From Tychonema sp. LEGE 07203 (GTDB taxonomy: Bacteria; Cyanobacteriota; Cyanobacteriia; Cyanobacteriales; Microcoleaceae), in the NCBI RefSeq assembly GCF_015207285.1, contig NZ_JADEXD010000005.1, positions 16,364 through 80,363 on the forward strand: a stretch of 64,000 nt of DNA, given 5' to 3'. Positions 8,805 through 17,473 of this stretch are shown in pieces. Position 1 is the first letter of the stretch. Every line of letters starts with the position of its first letter. Below the pieces are notes generated by a model. The model worked only from the letters and a program-made list of their open reading frames with translations, had not been told where the DNA came from and made no database searches. The position numbers and the translations under genes were made by a program.

Positions 8805-9761
8805 ATGACATCTAGTTCATCAAAGATTCCGGTTTCAGTTCTCATTCCGGCAAAAGACGAAGAACTCAATCTACCTGCGTGTCTGGCCAGCATTGCCAGG
8901 GCGGATGAAGTTTTCATGGTTGATTCCCAAAGCAGCGATCGCACGGTAGAAATTGCCATCAGCAGCGGTGCAAAAATAGTGCAGTTCTACTTCAACAACC
9001 GCTGGCCCAAAAAGAAAAATTGGTCTTTAGACAACCTGCCCTTTCGCAACGAATGGGTATTAATTGTCGATTGCGACGAGCGCATTCCCCCGGAACTTTG
9101 GGACGAAATCGCCGAGGCGATCCAAGATCCCAATTTTGAAGGCTACTACCTCAACCGCAAAGTCTTCTTTTTAGGTCAATGGCTGCGTTACGGCGGCAGA
9201 TATCCAGACTGGAATTTGCGTTTGTTCAAGCATCAAAAAGGCCGTTACGAAAATCTCGGCACCGAATCCGTCCCCAATACAGGCGACAACGAAGTTCACG
9301 AACACGTCATTTTAGCCGGTCAAGTCGGCTACTTAAAAAATGACATGATCCACGAGGATTACCGAAATTTATTTCACTGGATCGAGCGTCACAACCGCTA
9401 TTCTAATTGGGAAGCTCGCGTTTATTACAATATTCTTCTCGGTCAAGGCGACAGCGGTACTATCGGCGCAAATTTATTTGGAGATGCCGTGCAGCGGAAG
9501 CGATTTCTCAAAAAAGTTTGGGTGAGGCTGCCTTTTAAACCAATGCTCAGATTTATTTTATTTTACTTCATTCAGTTAGGCTTTTTGGATGGAAAAGCTG
9601 GGTATATTTATGCAAGGCTATTGAGTCAGTACGAGTATCAAATTAATGCGAAGCTTTACGAATTGAGCTGCTGCGGCGGTCAGTTGAATGTGGCAGAACC
9701 CGAGCCGAATCTGCCGCCCCCAGTGGTGAGAAGTCAGGAGACTGAAGTTAAATCGCCTTAA
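8805..9761 (+). CDS. Family 2 glycosyltransferase, WaaE/KdtX-like
   Basis: 318 residues. VSVLIPAKDEELNLPACLAS and EVFMVDSQSSDRTVEIA are typical of the WaaE/KdtX-like subgroup, which in other bacteria transfers glucose to lipopolysaccharide core. The acidic motif VDCDE places Asp89 and Asp91 at the metal site. KKNWSLDNLPFRNEWVL and a C-terminal hydrophobic stretch (FILFYFIQLGFLDGKAGY, around 260-277) are also usual for this subgroup. It follows the GT2 gene at 7732 in the same direction and likely works in the same surface-glycan pathway. The start at 8805 is the first ATG in a good context; upstream 100 bases appear non-coding. Confidence 0.9.
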   Translation: MTSSSSKIPVSVLIPAKDEELNLPACLASIARADEVFMVDSQSSDRTVEIAISSGAKIVQFYFNNRWPKKKNWSLDNLPFRNEWVLIVDCDERIPPELWDEIAEAIQDPNFEGYYLNRKVFFLGQWLRYGGRYPDWNLRLFKHQKGRYENLGTESVPNTGDNEVHEHVILAGQVGYLKNDMIHEDYRNLFHWIERHNRYSNWEARVYYNILLGQGDSGTIGANLFGDAVQRKRFLKKVWVRLPFKPMLRFILFYFIQLGFLDGKAGYIYARLLSQYEYQINAKLYELSCCGGQLNVAEPEPNLPPPVVRSQETEVKSP

Positions 9762-9993
9762 TATTTTGCCGGTATTGGTAAAGTTGGCACTGATTGACTT
9801 GAGTGATTTTTTGCCTAAATCTTTGATTGATTGATATAGCCTTTCGATCTCTCATAGGAGGTACTATGCGGGATAGGGCATAGCGCATTGGGCATAGCGC
9901 ATTGGGCATAGCAGGGCATACATCACGACGCTTGAGAACCGCTATAGACGCAGATAATTTCCTGATTGAAACACGGATAAGAGGGAGATTTTT

Positions 9994-10794
9994 TTATTTA
10001 ATAAGTTCTTCTAGTGAGGGGAAAAGCAGTTTTTCGGCGCTGAGTTTTTCGCAATCGCAAGGCTGTTGATTTGCGGATATTTCTGAGACTTTTCCCATCA
10101 GCAATTGGATGCTTTCGATTAGCAATGGTAAAGTTAATAAAATAATTGATGCGGACACCAACAAGCTAATCAAGCCGTCGGCCCAATTCCAGTGCAGCCA
10201 CGCCACGGCGATCGCAGCTACAATTACTCCAACTGACGAAAAAATATCGGCCACGGCGTGCAGAAACGCGCTTTTGAGGTTCAAGTCGCCGTGACAGCAG
10301 GAATGCAAGCAACAAGCATTGATCGAGTTGATGCTTAAACCGACAATGGCGGTAATTAACATCGGGAGTCCTTCTACTTCGGAGGTTGGAGACTGCAAGC
10401 GGGCGATCGACTCTGCTGCAATCCACAGGGCGACGGCCACTAAACTGATACTATTAATTACAGCGGCAATGATTTCTCCTCGTTCCGGAATTGGCGATCG
10501 GGCGATCGCACAATCTACTGATTTACTTTTGCGTTTTACTGAAGAGTACCAAGTGGCTGTCAAAGTTATTGCTAAAGCTGCTACATCTGAAAAAACGTGA
10601 CCCGCATCTGCTAATAGGGACAAACTATGAGAATTAAGTGCAGCGATTAACTCTGCTACAAAAAAGCTGCTAAGCAGTACCAAAGCTATTTGTAAAAGTC
10701 GCACTTTGTTGTCAATTCTGGGATTTTGATTCTCGCACAGTGCCAGATCCTTGGCTTTTTCAGAGTGTAAATTGTCCCTAACTGGAAATATCAT
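9994..10794 (-). CDS. Cation diffusion facilitator transporter lacking a full cytoplasmic domain
   Basis: 266-residue CDF-family metal exporter with about six membrane helices. The metal site residues are two HxxxD motifs, His66/Asp70 in GHVFSD and His178/Asp182 in HAVAD, the pattern of zinc-type CDF proteins such as ZitB and CzcD. A Cys/His-rich stretch CCLHSCCHGD lies near 160-169. After the last helix only about 35 residues remain, including CDCEK, where ordinary family members have an 80-90 residue dimerising domain. Thus this is either a naturally CTD-less member or a C-terminally shortened copy. It stands alone, opposite to its neighbours. Confidence 0.87.
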   Translation of the reverse strand: MIFPVRDNLHSEKAKDLALCENQNPRIDNKVRLLQIALVLLSSFFVAELIAALNSHSLSLLADAGHVFSDVAALAITLTATWYSSVKRKSKSVDCAIARSPIPERGEIIAAVINSISLVAVALWIAAESIARLQSPTSEVEGLPMLITAIVGLSINSINACCLHSCCHGDLNLKSAFLHAVADIFSSVGVIVAAIAVAWLHWNWADGLISLLVSASIILLTLPLLIESIQLLMGKVSEISANQQPCDCEKLSAEKLLFPSLEELIK

Positions 10795-10849
10795 GCAGCA
10801 ATCCTTCAGGTTAAACTCGATTTTTAATTAAACATTAAATTAAGTATCA

Positions 10850-11530
10850 ATGACTTATAATATACCAACTCCGCACCAAGAACCGGAAAATCCGATCGCA
10901 AATTCCCCAAATCCTGAAATAAACCCTAGTCCAATTAGCGACAATCACCCAAATACTTTGACAGGCGAATCTTTAATTGATTTGCGACTGTACAACCAAT
11001 CCCATTTCGATCGCGGCCGGCCTGGTTGGCTAATTTTGCTGTGGTGGTTCGTACAGGCGATCGCCTTTCCCCTCACTCCACACCCTTTTAACGGCATCAG
11101 AAGCGGGTTGCTGCGGTTATTTGGCGCGAAAATAGGTTTTGGCGCAATCATCCGTCCTACGGCTCGTTTTACCTATCCTTGGAAAATTGAAATCGGCGAT
11201 TATAGTTGGATCGGCGACGATGTTGTATTGTACAGTCTCGATCGAATTGCGATCGGCAAACACTGCGTCATTTCTCAAAAAAGTTACCTCTGCACCGGCA
11301 CCCACGATTCCCAAGACCCAGCCTTCGGCTTAATCACAGCACCTGTTATCATAAATAACGGCGTTTGGATTGCCGCCGACTGCTTCATTGGCCCCGGTGT
11401 CGAAATCGGTGCCAATGCTTTAATTGGAGCTCGCAGCAGCGTCTTTAAAAATATGCCAGCCGGCTTTGTTTGCACGGGAAATCCCTGTCGTCCCCGCTAC
11501 GGGCGAGAAATCAAAAAAAGTTTGCAGTAA
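10850..11530 (+). CDS. WcaF-like hexapeptide-repeat acyltransferase
   Basis: 226 residues. The first 45 are Pro/Asn-rich and probably disordered. The rest is a left-handed beta-helix acyltransferase of the WcaF/CysE/LacA superfamily: repeated hexads such as IEIGDYSWIGDDVVL, the active-site region CTGTHDSQDPAFG (catalytic His in GTHD) and the closing NPCRPRYGREI. Enzymes of this type O-acetylate exopolysaccharides. The neighbourhood already has two glycosyltransferases about 1-3 kb upstream, and WcaF-like enzymes are known in hormogonium polysaccharide clusters of filamentous cyanobacteria, so a role in slime polysaccharide is reasonable but inferred. Confidence 0.88.
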   Translation: MTYNIPTPHQEPENPIANSPNPEINPSPISDNHPNTLTGESLIDLRLYNQSHFDRGRPGWLILLWWFVQAIAFPLTPHPFNGIRSGLLRLFGAKIGFGAIIRPTARFTYPWKIEIGDYSWIGDDVVLYSLDRIAIGKHCVISQKSYLCTGTHDSQDPAFGLITAPVIINNGVWIAADCFIGPGVEIGANALIGARSSVFKNMPAGFVCTGNPCRPRYGREIKKSLQ

Positions 11531-11707
11531 GAAAGTTCGTTCTTCTTGATTGCCAAACTTCACCAATAAATATTAAGGGAGCATTCCGATAAGTGTAAAA
11601 AGTGTTTTTTTCAGAGTGCGATAGTCTCTCTCCCTTCGCCCTCTCACAGCGAACACTCCTGTGAAAATTGAAACAGCCATATATTTACTTGTACTAAATT
11701 GCCACAA

Positions 11708-13210
11708 ATGACTGTAAATACAATCCCCCAAGAATTACTGACAGAGATATCCCAAATGTTGACAGCGACATTATTTAAAATAGGAGATAATCCTGTATCG
11801 CTGCGGTCAATTGTAGAACTGATAATATTGTTCGTGGCTGTCATCGTCATCTCGCAATATTTTACGGACTTTCTTAGGGAAAGTTTGCTCGTCAAACTGG
11901 GAATCGACGAGGGAAACCGGGAAGCAATCGCCGTCATTTTGCGCTATTTAATAGTAGCTTTGGGAGCGATCTGCGCCATCCAAAGCATCGGATTTGACCT
12001 CGCTTCTTTTGCAGTAGTTGCAGGGGGACTGGGAGTCGGCATTGGCTTCGGAATTCAGGATTTAACCACAAATTTTGTCAGCGGTTTAACCCTGCTTTTA
12101 GACAGACCTGTGAAAGTAGGAGACTTTGTGGAATTAGAAGGATTGATGGGAATAGTCAAAAAAATATCGATTCGCTCGACCATTATCATCACCAATGATG
12201 ATTCCAGCGTCATCGTTCCTAATAGCAAAATAATTAGCAAAAAAATTATTAACTGGAGTTACGAAAATGCTCTGCTCTGTCTGCGAGTTCCCATAGAAGT
12301 AGCTGAGAACAGTAACCCGTTATTGGTGACAGAAACTCTATTAAATATTGCTTATGGTGAAGCTGGGGTTTTGTACGAACCGAATCCGAAAGTATTGTTT
12401 GTTGAGTTTGGCGAAGATAGTTTTAAATTTGAACTTTTAGTTTGGACAGACAGGCCGACTGAAAGAGAAGTAATTAAAAGTTCTTTAAATTTTGCAATTG
12501 AGTACAATTTCCGGCAGCAGGGAATAGAATTTCCTTTGAATGACCGAGACTTGTATTTGCGAAATCCCGAAGTTTTGCTGTCAATGTTCGAGCCAAATAA
12601 AACAGCAGTTTACACCAATCACCGTTTGCCTAAAAACGACCAAAAACCTCCTGTTTTGGTAGCAGAAGAAGTAAAAAAGCAATCGTCGCTTAGCTCTTTG
12701 CTGCGAGAGGTGGAATACTTTGAACATCTGACGGATCTAGAATTGCGGCAATTGATTGAAGTTGGATACCGCCAACGCCTGCAACCGCAAGAATTTTTAT
12801 TTCACGAAAACGATCCGGGAGATGCTTTTTACCTGATTCTTTCCGGTGCGGTGGAAGTTTTTGTAGAAGCTATCGACAAACACCTGAACAACCTCGGTGC
12901 AGGTCAGTTTTTTGGGGAACTTTCTTTGATGTTGGGAATACCCAGAACTGCTTCGGTGAGAGCTTTGGAAGAAACAATTTTGTTTGCGATCAATAAAGAA
13001 GGTTTCCAGAAAGTTTTAAGTGAAAGACCGGATTTATACGAACAGATTATTAAAGAGATAGTCAAACACAAAGAAGAGTTAAGCGAGAGACAGCAACTGT
13101 TGCGAGAAATGGAATTGGTAGAGGCAGCAGAAGATGATGAAAATCCTGTAGATTGGGTGAGAAAGCGGCTGAAAGATTTATTTGGTGTTGAAGAAACAGA
13201 AAATAGCTGA
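11708..13210 (+). CDS. MscS-type mechanosensitive channel with C-terminal cyclic-nucleotide-binding domain
   Basis: 500 residues from ATG 11708; a TTG nine bases earlier would add three residues. Three or so membrane helices lie in the first 130 residues. The pore helix and beta domain of MscS are seen in GLGVGIGFGIQDLTTNFVSG and TLLLDRPVKVGDFVELEG. A CRP-like cyclic-nucleotide domain occupies about 345-465; its phosphate-binding cassette FGELSLMLGIPRTAS keeps Glu404 and Arg413, the residues that hold cNMP ribose and phosphate. This fits the bacterial CNG/MscS-CNB branch, which gates with cAMP or modifies tension gating. The C-terminus is acidic and helical. A repeat element begins six bases after the stop codon. 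Confidence 0.93.
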   Translation: MTVNTIPQELLTEISQMLTATLFKIGDNPVSLRSIVELIILFVAVIVISQYFTDFLRESLLVKLGIDEGNREAIAVILRYLIVALGAICAIQSIGFDLASFAVVAGGLGVGIGFGIQDLTTNFVSGLTLLLDRPVKVGDFVELEGLMGIVKKISIRSTIIITNDDSSVIVPNSKIISKKIINWSYENALLCLRVPIEVAENSNPLLVTETLLNIAYGEAGVLYEPNPKVLFVEFGEDSFKFELLVWTDRPTEREVIKSSLNFAIEYNFRQQGIEFPLNDRDLYLRNPEVLLSMFEPNKTAVYTNHRLPKNDQKPPVLVAEEVKKQSSLSSLLREVEYFEHLTDLELRQLIEVGYRQRLQPQEFLFHENDPGDAFYLILSGAVEVFVEAIDKHLNNLGAGQFFGELSLMLGIPRTASVRALEETILFAINKEGFQKVLSERPDLYEQIIKEIVKHKEELSERQQLLREMELVEAAEDDENPVDWVRKRLKDLFGVEETENS

Positions 13211-13215
13211 ATTAA

Positions 13216-13332
13216 TAAGCTGTCGCGCAAATAAACATTGCATATTAAGGGCGGGCTCTCGTGCCCAACCCCTACTCCCCACGCATTGTGAAGATTGTTT
13301 TTTACATAAAATTTAAATGCCGCAACAGCTTA
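13216..13332. repeat. MITE-like element C, copy at 13.2 kb
   Basis: 117 bp, starting TAAGCTGTCGCGCAAATAAA and ending TTAAATGCCGCAACAGCTTA, with a central CAACCCCTACTCCCCACGC. It starts six bases after the channel gene stop. Closest copy is 19039-19155; an inverted-like copy is 37332-37447. Confidence 0.85.
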
Positions 13333-13474
13333 GGATCGAAAACTCAATAACTTAAACAACTCCTACAGTCCTCTCTCCTGTAAGTTGCAAGAAAGAAGGA
13401 GGCTCTTCGGATCCCCAAAAGCATTACCAGGCTCTTCCTGGTAACGAGCAAATTTAAATGCCACAACAGCTTAT
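13333..13474. repeat. D-type segment, inverted, ending in a TAAGCTG-family terminus
   Basis: Directly abuts the previous element. Read on the minus strand it starts TAAGCTGTTGTGGCATTTAA, then TTACCAGGAAGAGCCTGG and ends in TTTTCGATCC, matching 2977-3105. An AAACCCGGTTTCTG palindrome half follows at about 13494. Confidence 0.75.
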
Positions 13475-13522
13475 TACTAGAGATTTTTGTGAAAAACCCG
13501 GTTTCTGCTTTCCCGGAATTTT

Positions 13523-14500
13523 TTAATTGCTAGCTGCCAATCCTTGGCGGTAAATTCCCAAATTTTGCAGGTACATTTGTTCGAGTTTGGGCATCGACGA
13601 TTCTACGGAACCGCCAAAACGCCGAAAAGAAGGCCAGATGTAAGCGAGTTTTCTTACTGCTGACTCCAATCTACCAGCTTCTATATCTTCTAAGGCACCT
13701 TTTTCTCGGATTAACTCTACAGCTACCAGGTCTTGATTTTGGGGGCTGAAATCGGTGATGCTGAATTTTTTGGCGAATCTGTCCCAGGTTGTGCTGAGAA
13801 ACTGATAGCGTCCTGCAGCGTCGGAACAAAGCTTTTTGCCGTAGCGGCGGCCGCATTTCATTTCCCTGGGATGGTCGCTGAAACTGACAAATGTGCTGCC
13901 CGTGTACTGGGTGCGGTAGCCGTCGGGGCTAGCGGTGCCTTCGGCGGCGGCGATGGTGTCGAGAAATGCTTTGAGCCGATCGCGCTCAATGTTATGCTCT
14001 GCTTTGTCTGGTGAGTCGATAGGTGCAACGAAGGGCCGGCGTTTCGGAGGCTGCGAGATTTCTGCCGAGACAGTTTGTCCCCACAGTTTCGGAGTCATTC
14101 TACCCAAAAAAAACGACACGCAGATGCACAAACTCCACGAGACTTTAAAGGGGAGCCGTTTTGACTGCTTGCTGCGCTGTCGCACCGGCCACCCCTGCGG
14201 GGGCAAGGTTGCGGGCAAGATTTCCGTTTGCTGGCCGAAGGCGAACAGCGATTTGAGTGCTAGCAAGGTTTGCTTGTAGAAACGGGGTGCAACTTGGCGG
14301 GCCCTCATGGCTGCTGCGAAAGTCTTGACATCTGTCAGGGTCACTTCTGCTAGCGGTTTTTCTACAAACAGCCGAAAACTGTTGGCCGCTTGCCAGCTAA
14401 AGCGCTTGCTGCGGGGGGATTTTTGCTTCACCCACAGGCGAATTAGCTGGATGTCGTCTATGGGTTGCAGATGGCTGCCCCGATTTTCTGGTGCGTACAA
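13523..14500 (-). CDS. Recombinase-N-like domain fused through a membrane helix to a GH104 lysozyme-like domain
   Basis: 325 residues in three parts. Residues about 15-95 (IQLIRLWVKQKSPRSKRFSW, then LAEVTLTDVKTFAAAMRAR) look like the SAM-like core-binding domain of tyrosine recombinases. A hydrophobic helix follows at about 117-136 (VSWSLCICVSFFLGR). Residues 175-318 resemble GH104 peptidoglycan lytic transglycosylases such as phage lambda R: IAAAEGT with the likely catalytic Glu187, then DAAGRYQFLSTTWD. There is no recombinase catalytic domain. The start is TTG at 14500, chosen because an AGGAGG sequence lies five to six bases upstream. A membrane-anchored muramidase is the likeliest product; the role of the N-domain is unknown. 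Confidence 0.8.
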   Translation of the reverse strand: MYAPENRGSHLQPIDDIQLIRLWVKQKSPRSKRFSWQAANSFRLFVEKPLAEVTLTDVKTFAAAMRARQVAPRFYKQTLLALKSLFAFGQQTEILPATLPPQGWPVRQRSKQSKRLPFKVSWSLCICVSFFLGRMTPKLWGQTVSAEISQPPKRRPFVAPIDSPDKAEHNIERDRLKAFLDTIAAAEGTASPDGYRTQYTGSTFVSFSDHPREMKCGRRYGKKLCSDAAGRYQFLSTTWDRFAKKFSITDFSPQNQDLVAVELIREKGALEDIEAGRLESAVRKLAYIWPSFRRFGGSVESSMPKLEQMYLQNLGIYRQGLAASN

Positions 14501-14605
14501 GACTACCTCCTGATATCAATCTTTCTAGTTGAAGGTTCCCAGTTAGAACGGTTGAGAGGGACAGGGATCGAGGGAAACTGGCTTTAACCATATTAAGTGA
14601 TACTA

Positions 14606-15871
14606 CTAAGCGCTCACCGGGTCAAGTTCAACGGCAGATTGTTCGAGCAGTTGATTGTAAAGTTGACTTAGTTGGGAGGCGATACCGTCCCAACTAAAAT
14701 AGCTTTGGACGCGCACTCTGCCTGCTTGTCCGAGTTGCTGGCGCCATACTGAGTCAACTAACAGGCGATCGATCGCACCGGCAAACACTACTTCATTTTT
14801 CGGGGGTGCCAGCAAACCGGTTTCTCGCGGCACTACGGTATATTTCAGTCCTCCCACGTCCGAGGCGACTACGGGCGTGCCGCAGGCCATCGCTTCAACG
14901 GCGACTAAACCGAAGGGTTCGTAGTGGCTGGGAACGACGCAGACATCGGCGGCGGCGTAGTAGGCGGGGAGAATCTCTCGGCTCAAGCTGCCGGGAAAAC
15001 TGGTAATGTCGCTCAAGCCTAATTCTTCAACGATGCTGCCGATCCGATCGCGTTCTTTACCGTCGCTTTCGCCCACGCGCCAGCCGCCGCCGACGATTAG
15101 TTTTAAATCAGCTTTTCGCAGGGCTGACAGACTGACGGCGCGGACTAAGGTTTCGATGCCCTTGCGGGGGTCGAAACGGCCGACGTACAGCACGACTTTG
15201 GTTTCGGGGGCTATGCCTAACTGGCGGCGGGCGGCCGATCGCCCGATCGAGCCGAACTGCTGAATGTCGGTACCGCAGGGAATGATGTCAATGTTGCCTT
15301 TTGAGGAAACCAAAGACCTCATGTGTTCTTTTTCTTGGGGACTGGTAGCCACGACGCAATCGGCTGTTTCCAAAACTGCTTTTTCGACTTGCAGCCTGGT
15401 TTTGGCAATCATCGGAATTGTCGAAACCGACTTGTATTTAACTGCTGCTAAAGAATGATAAGTATGAACTTGCTGCAAGGGTTGCGATTTTTTCAACTCC
15501 ATTCCTACCCAAGAAGACAGCCAGTAATTCGTGTGAACTAAGGGATATTGAAAGCCTGACTCTAATTGAAACTTCTGAAATTCGCGAACAAATATCGGCA
15601 AATATCCGTAAACTTCGTCGCGGGGAATAAATTCTTGAGGCCCCGCTACTAGGCGAATTGTCCGGCAATTGCTGCTGTGCTGTACAATTCTTGCTTGTTG
15701 CCGATCGGATGAGCGGGTGAACATATCAACTTGCCACCCCTGTTTCGCCAAAGCTTCCCCTACTTGACGCACGTAAACATTTTGGCCGCCCGCTTCTTCT
15801 TTGCCAATTTCCACTGCGGGGTCTCCGTGTACGGAGATCAGGGCGATAGGTTTTTTAGTTAATGAAATCAT
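14606..15871 (-). CDS. Family 4 glycosyltransferase (sucrose-phosphate-synthase/MshA-like)
   Basis: 421-residue GT-B retaining glycosyltransferase. The N-terminal motif EEAGGQNVYVRQVGEALAK is typical of the branch that holds MshA and bacterial sucrose-phosphate synthases. VLYVGRFDPRKGIETLVRA opens the second Rossmann domain, and the E-x7-E region reads SHYEPFGLVAVEAMACGTP with Glu in both places. Cyanobacteria use such enzymes for sucrose, glycolipid and exopolysaccharide synthesis; the acceptor cannot be decided here. The ATG at 15871 follows an untranslated stretch with no repeats. It lies 105 bp downstream of the fusion gene start on the same strand but has its own leader. Confidence 0.88.
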   Translation of the reverse strand: MISLTKKPIALISVHGDPAVEIGKEEAGGQNVYVRQVGEALAKQGWQVDMFTRSSDRQQARIVQHSSNCRTIRLVAGPQEFIPRDEVYGYLPIFVREFQKFQLESGFQYPLVHTNYWLSSWVGMELKKSQPLQQVHTYHSLAAVKYKSVSTIPMIAKTRLQVEKAVLETADCVVATSPQEKEHMRSLVSSKGNIDIIPCGTDIQQFGSIGRSAARRQLGIAPETKVVLYVGRFDPRKGIETLVRAVSLSALRKADLKLIVGGGWRVGESDGKERDRIGSIVEELGLSDITSFPGSLSREILPAYYAAADVCVVPSHYEPFGLVAVEAMACGTPVVASDVGGLKYTVVPRETGLLAPPKNEVVFAGAIDRLLVDSVWRQQLGQAGRVRVQSYFSWDGIASQLSQLYNQLLEQSAVELDPVSA

Positions 15872-16432
15872 GATTGTTTACCAAAACATTAAAAAAAAAC
15901 TGGCAGTATGCTGAAAGTGGGATTTTGGCTACTGCACTGGGAATGGAAGGTAAGTGCTAATTTTTATTAAAGTCAAAATGCGCGATCGATAAATCAGCCT
16001 TCAGGGATAAATTTCCGGCTAAATTTGAAATACGAGTTCCTTCTGCTGACAGAGACCAGCAGCAGCTAAAATTTTCGATAATCTAAATGGAAATAAACCG
16101 CGATGAAATAAATTATCCGGTTTAGGGAGGCGATCTAACTCAAACCTGCTTTCAGCTTGTGGTTGGAGATACTCTGGTCATTCGGAGGTCGGATTTTTAA
16201 CCGCAATAAATAGGTAGGAATTTCCAGAAAGCAGAAGTAAATCGTCCCCAAGACAGAATGTTAAAGGGCGATCGAAAAAAAGCAAAATTGCTTTCAAAAA
16301 AACAACCCTTCCGCCTTCCTGCTTCCCTCAACGGCACTCCGTTAAATCGCGTACATTGTTCTTTCGCAGAACTTCCTGCTTTTGCCAAACCAAGGGCTGT
16401 AGCTTAACCTCAAATTTTGGCTTTGTCTGTTG
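15872..16432. other. Intergenic region without recognised gene
   Basis: 561 bp upstream of the GT4 gene. A 63-codon open frame on the minus strand (16197-16388) is rich in Cys, Arg and Phe, has no visible ribosome binding site and I reject it. A short A/T hairpin AAAGCAAAATTGCTTT near 16280 could terminate transcription. Otherwise nothing is seen. Confidence 0.4.
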
Positions 16433-17368
16433 CTAGGAATTTTTCCGATTTTTGGGTGGTTTGGATTCCCCGTTGTCGCTGGTGAGGAAATTGTTTCGCG
16501 AACTCCGCATTTTGGAACCGTATCGGTTAGCCCAAACTTGAGTGAATTCCGCGCCTAAGAACAGAATTTGAGCGGAATAATTAATCCAAAGCAGGATAAT
16601 CACGAAGGAACCCGCAGCACCGTAGGTAGAGGCAATACCGCTACCTCCGAGGTAAGCTCCAATTACGGATTTGCCGATCGTAAACAGCATGGAGGTAATG
16701 GATGCACCGATCCAAACATCATTCCAGGCAAGCTCGACATCGGGCAAGAGTTTGTAAATTAAGGCAAAAAGCATCGTGACTACGCCGAAGGAGAGAGCAA
16801 AGTCCACAATTTGCCAAATGCCAACCGGTAACTGCAGCACGCCGTTCAACCAAGAGCTGATAGCTGCTAAAACGGCGCTAATTACTAAAGATACTAGCAA
16901 CAGAAACCCTATGCCTAAAATCATCGCAAAAGACAATACGCGGTCTTGCAGAAATCCCCAAATGCCTCGTCCGGGAGGTGGCGAAACATTCCAAATAGTA
17001 TTGAGGGCATCTTTGAGATTAGTAAACACGTTGGAAGCGCCCCACAAGAGTGTAGCGATACCGACTAAAGTAGCGATCATTCCCGACTTGGGTTCGGAGA
17101 CTCTGATGATGAGTTGTTGGACGGTTTGGGCGCCATCTTTGCCGATCAAACTTTGGAGTTGGGCGACGATTTGACCTCGAGCTGCGTCTTCACCGAAGAC
17201 TAAACCGACGATCGCAATTACGATAATTAGCAGCGGGGCGAGGGAGAAGACTGTGTAATAGGCTAGGGCAGCGGCTAGGGTTGGGGCTTTGTCTTTTTGC
17301 CATTGAGTAAAAGTTTCTTTGAGCAGCGATATGATTGATTTTAAGTTCACGGCTTTTGGTTCCGTCAT
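16433..17368 (-). CDS. YihY/BrkB family inner-membrane protein
   Basis: 311 residues with about six membrane segments. APTLAAALAYYTVFSLAPLL near the N-terminus, LWGASNVFTNLKDALNTIW in the middle and GAAGSFVIILLWINYSAQIL, ending FLGAEFTQVWA, are hallmark motifs of the YihY/BrkB family, formerly misnamed ribonuclease BN. Function is not settled; proposals include transport. The C-terminal 30 residues are hydrophilic and basic. The gene is divergent from the unknown membrane protein at 17474, and the 105-bp gap contains an ATAG tetranucleotide run. Confidence 0.92.
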   Translation of the reverse strand: MTEPKAVNLKSIISLLKETFTQWQKDKAPTLAAALAYYTVFSLAPLLIIVIAIVGLVFGEDAARGQIVAQLQSLIGKDGAQTVQQLIIRVSEPKSGMIATLVGIATLLWGASNVFTNLKDALNTIWNVSPPPGRGIWGFLQDRVLSFAMILGIGFLLLVSLVISAVLAAISSWLNGVLQLPVGIWQIVDFALSFGVVTMLFALIYKLLPDVELAWNDVWIGASITSMLFTIGKSVIGAYLGGSGIASTYGAAGSFVIILLWINYSAQILFLGAEFTQVWANRYGSKMRSSRNNFLTSDNGESKPPKNRKNS

Positions 17369-17424
17369 ATTTAGCGTTTACGAAAAGATTATAATAGGTG
17401 AGGAGTTTTTTAGCGCCGGCCACA

Positions 17425-17443
17425 AGATAGATAGATAGATAGA
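17425..17443. repeat. Tetranucleotide GATA microsatellite
   Basis: About five tandem GATA units between two divergent genes. It lies about 30 bases before the start of the gene at 17474, so length changes could affect its promoter spacing. Confidence 0.8.
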
Positions 17444-17473
17444 TCGAGCAAGCAAATTCTGAAAATTACTTTT

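Noticed and set aside
16197..16388. 63-codon open frame on the minus strand upstream of the GT4 gene
   Set aside because: Cys/Arg-rich, no ribosome binding site and no family resemblance; the base composition looks non-coding.
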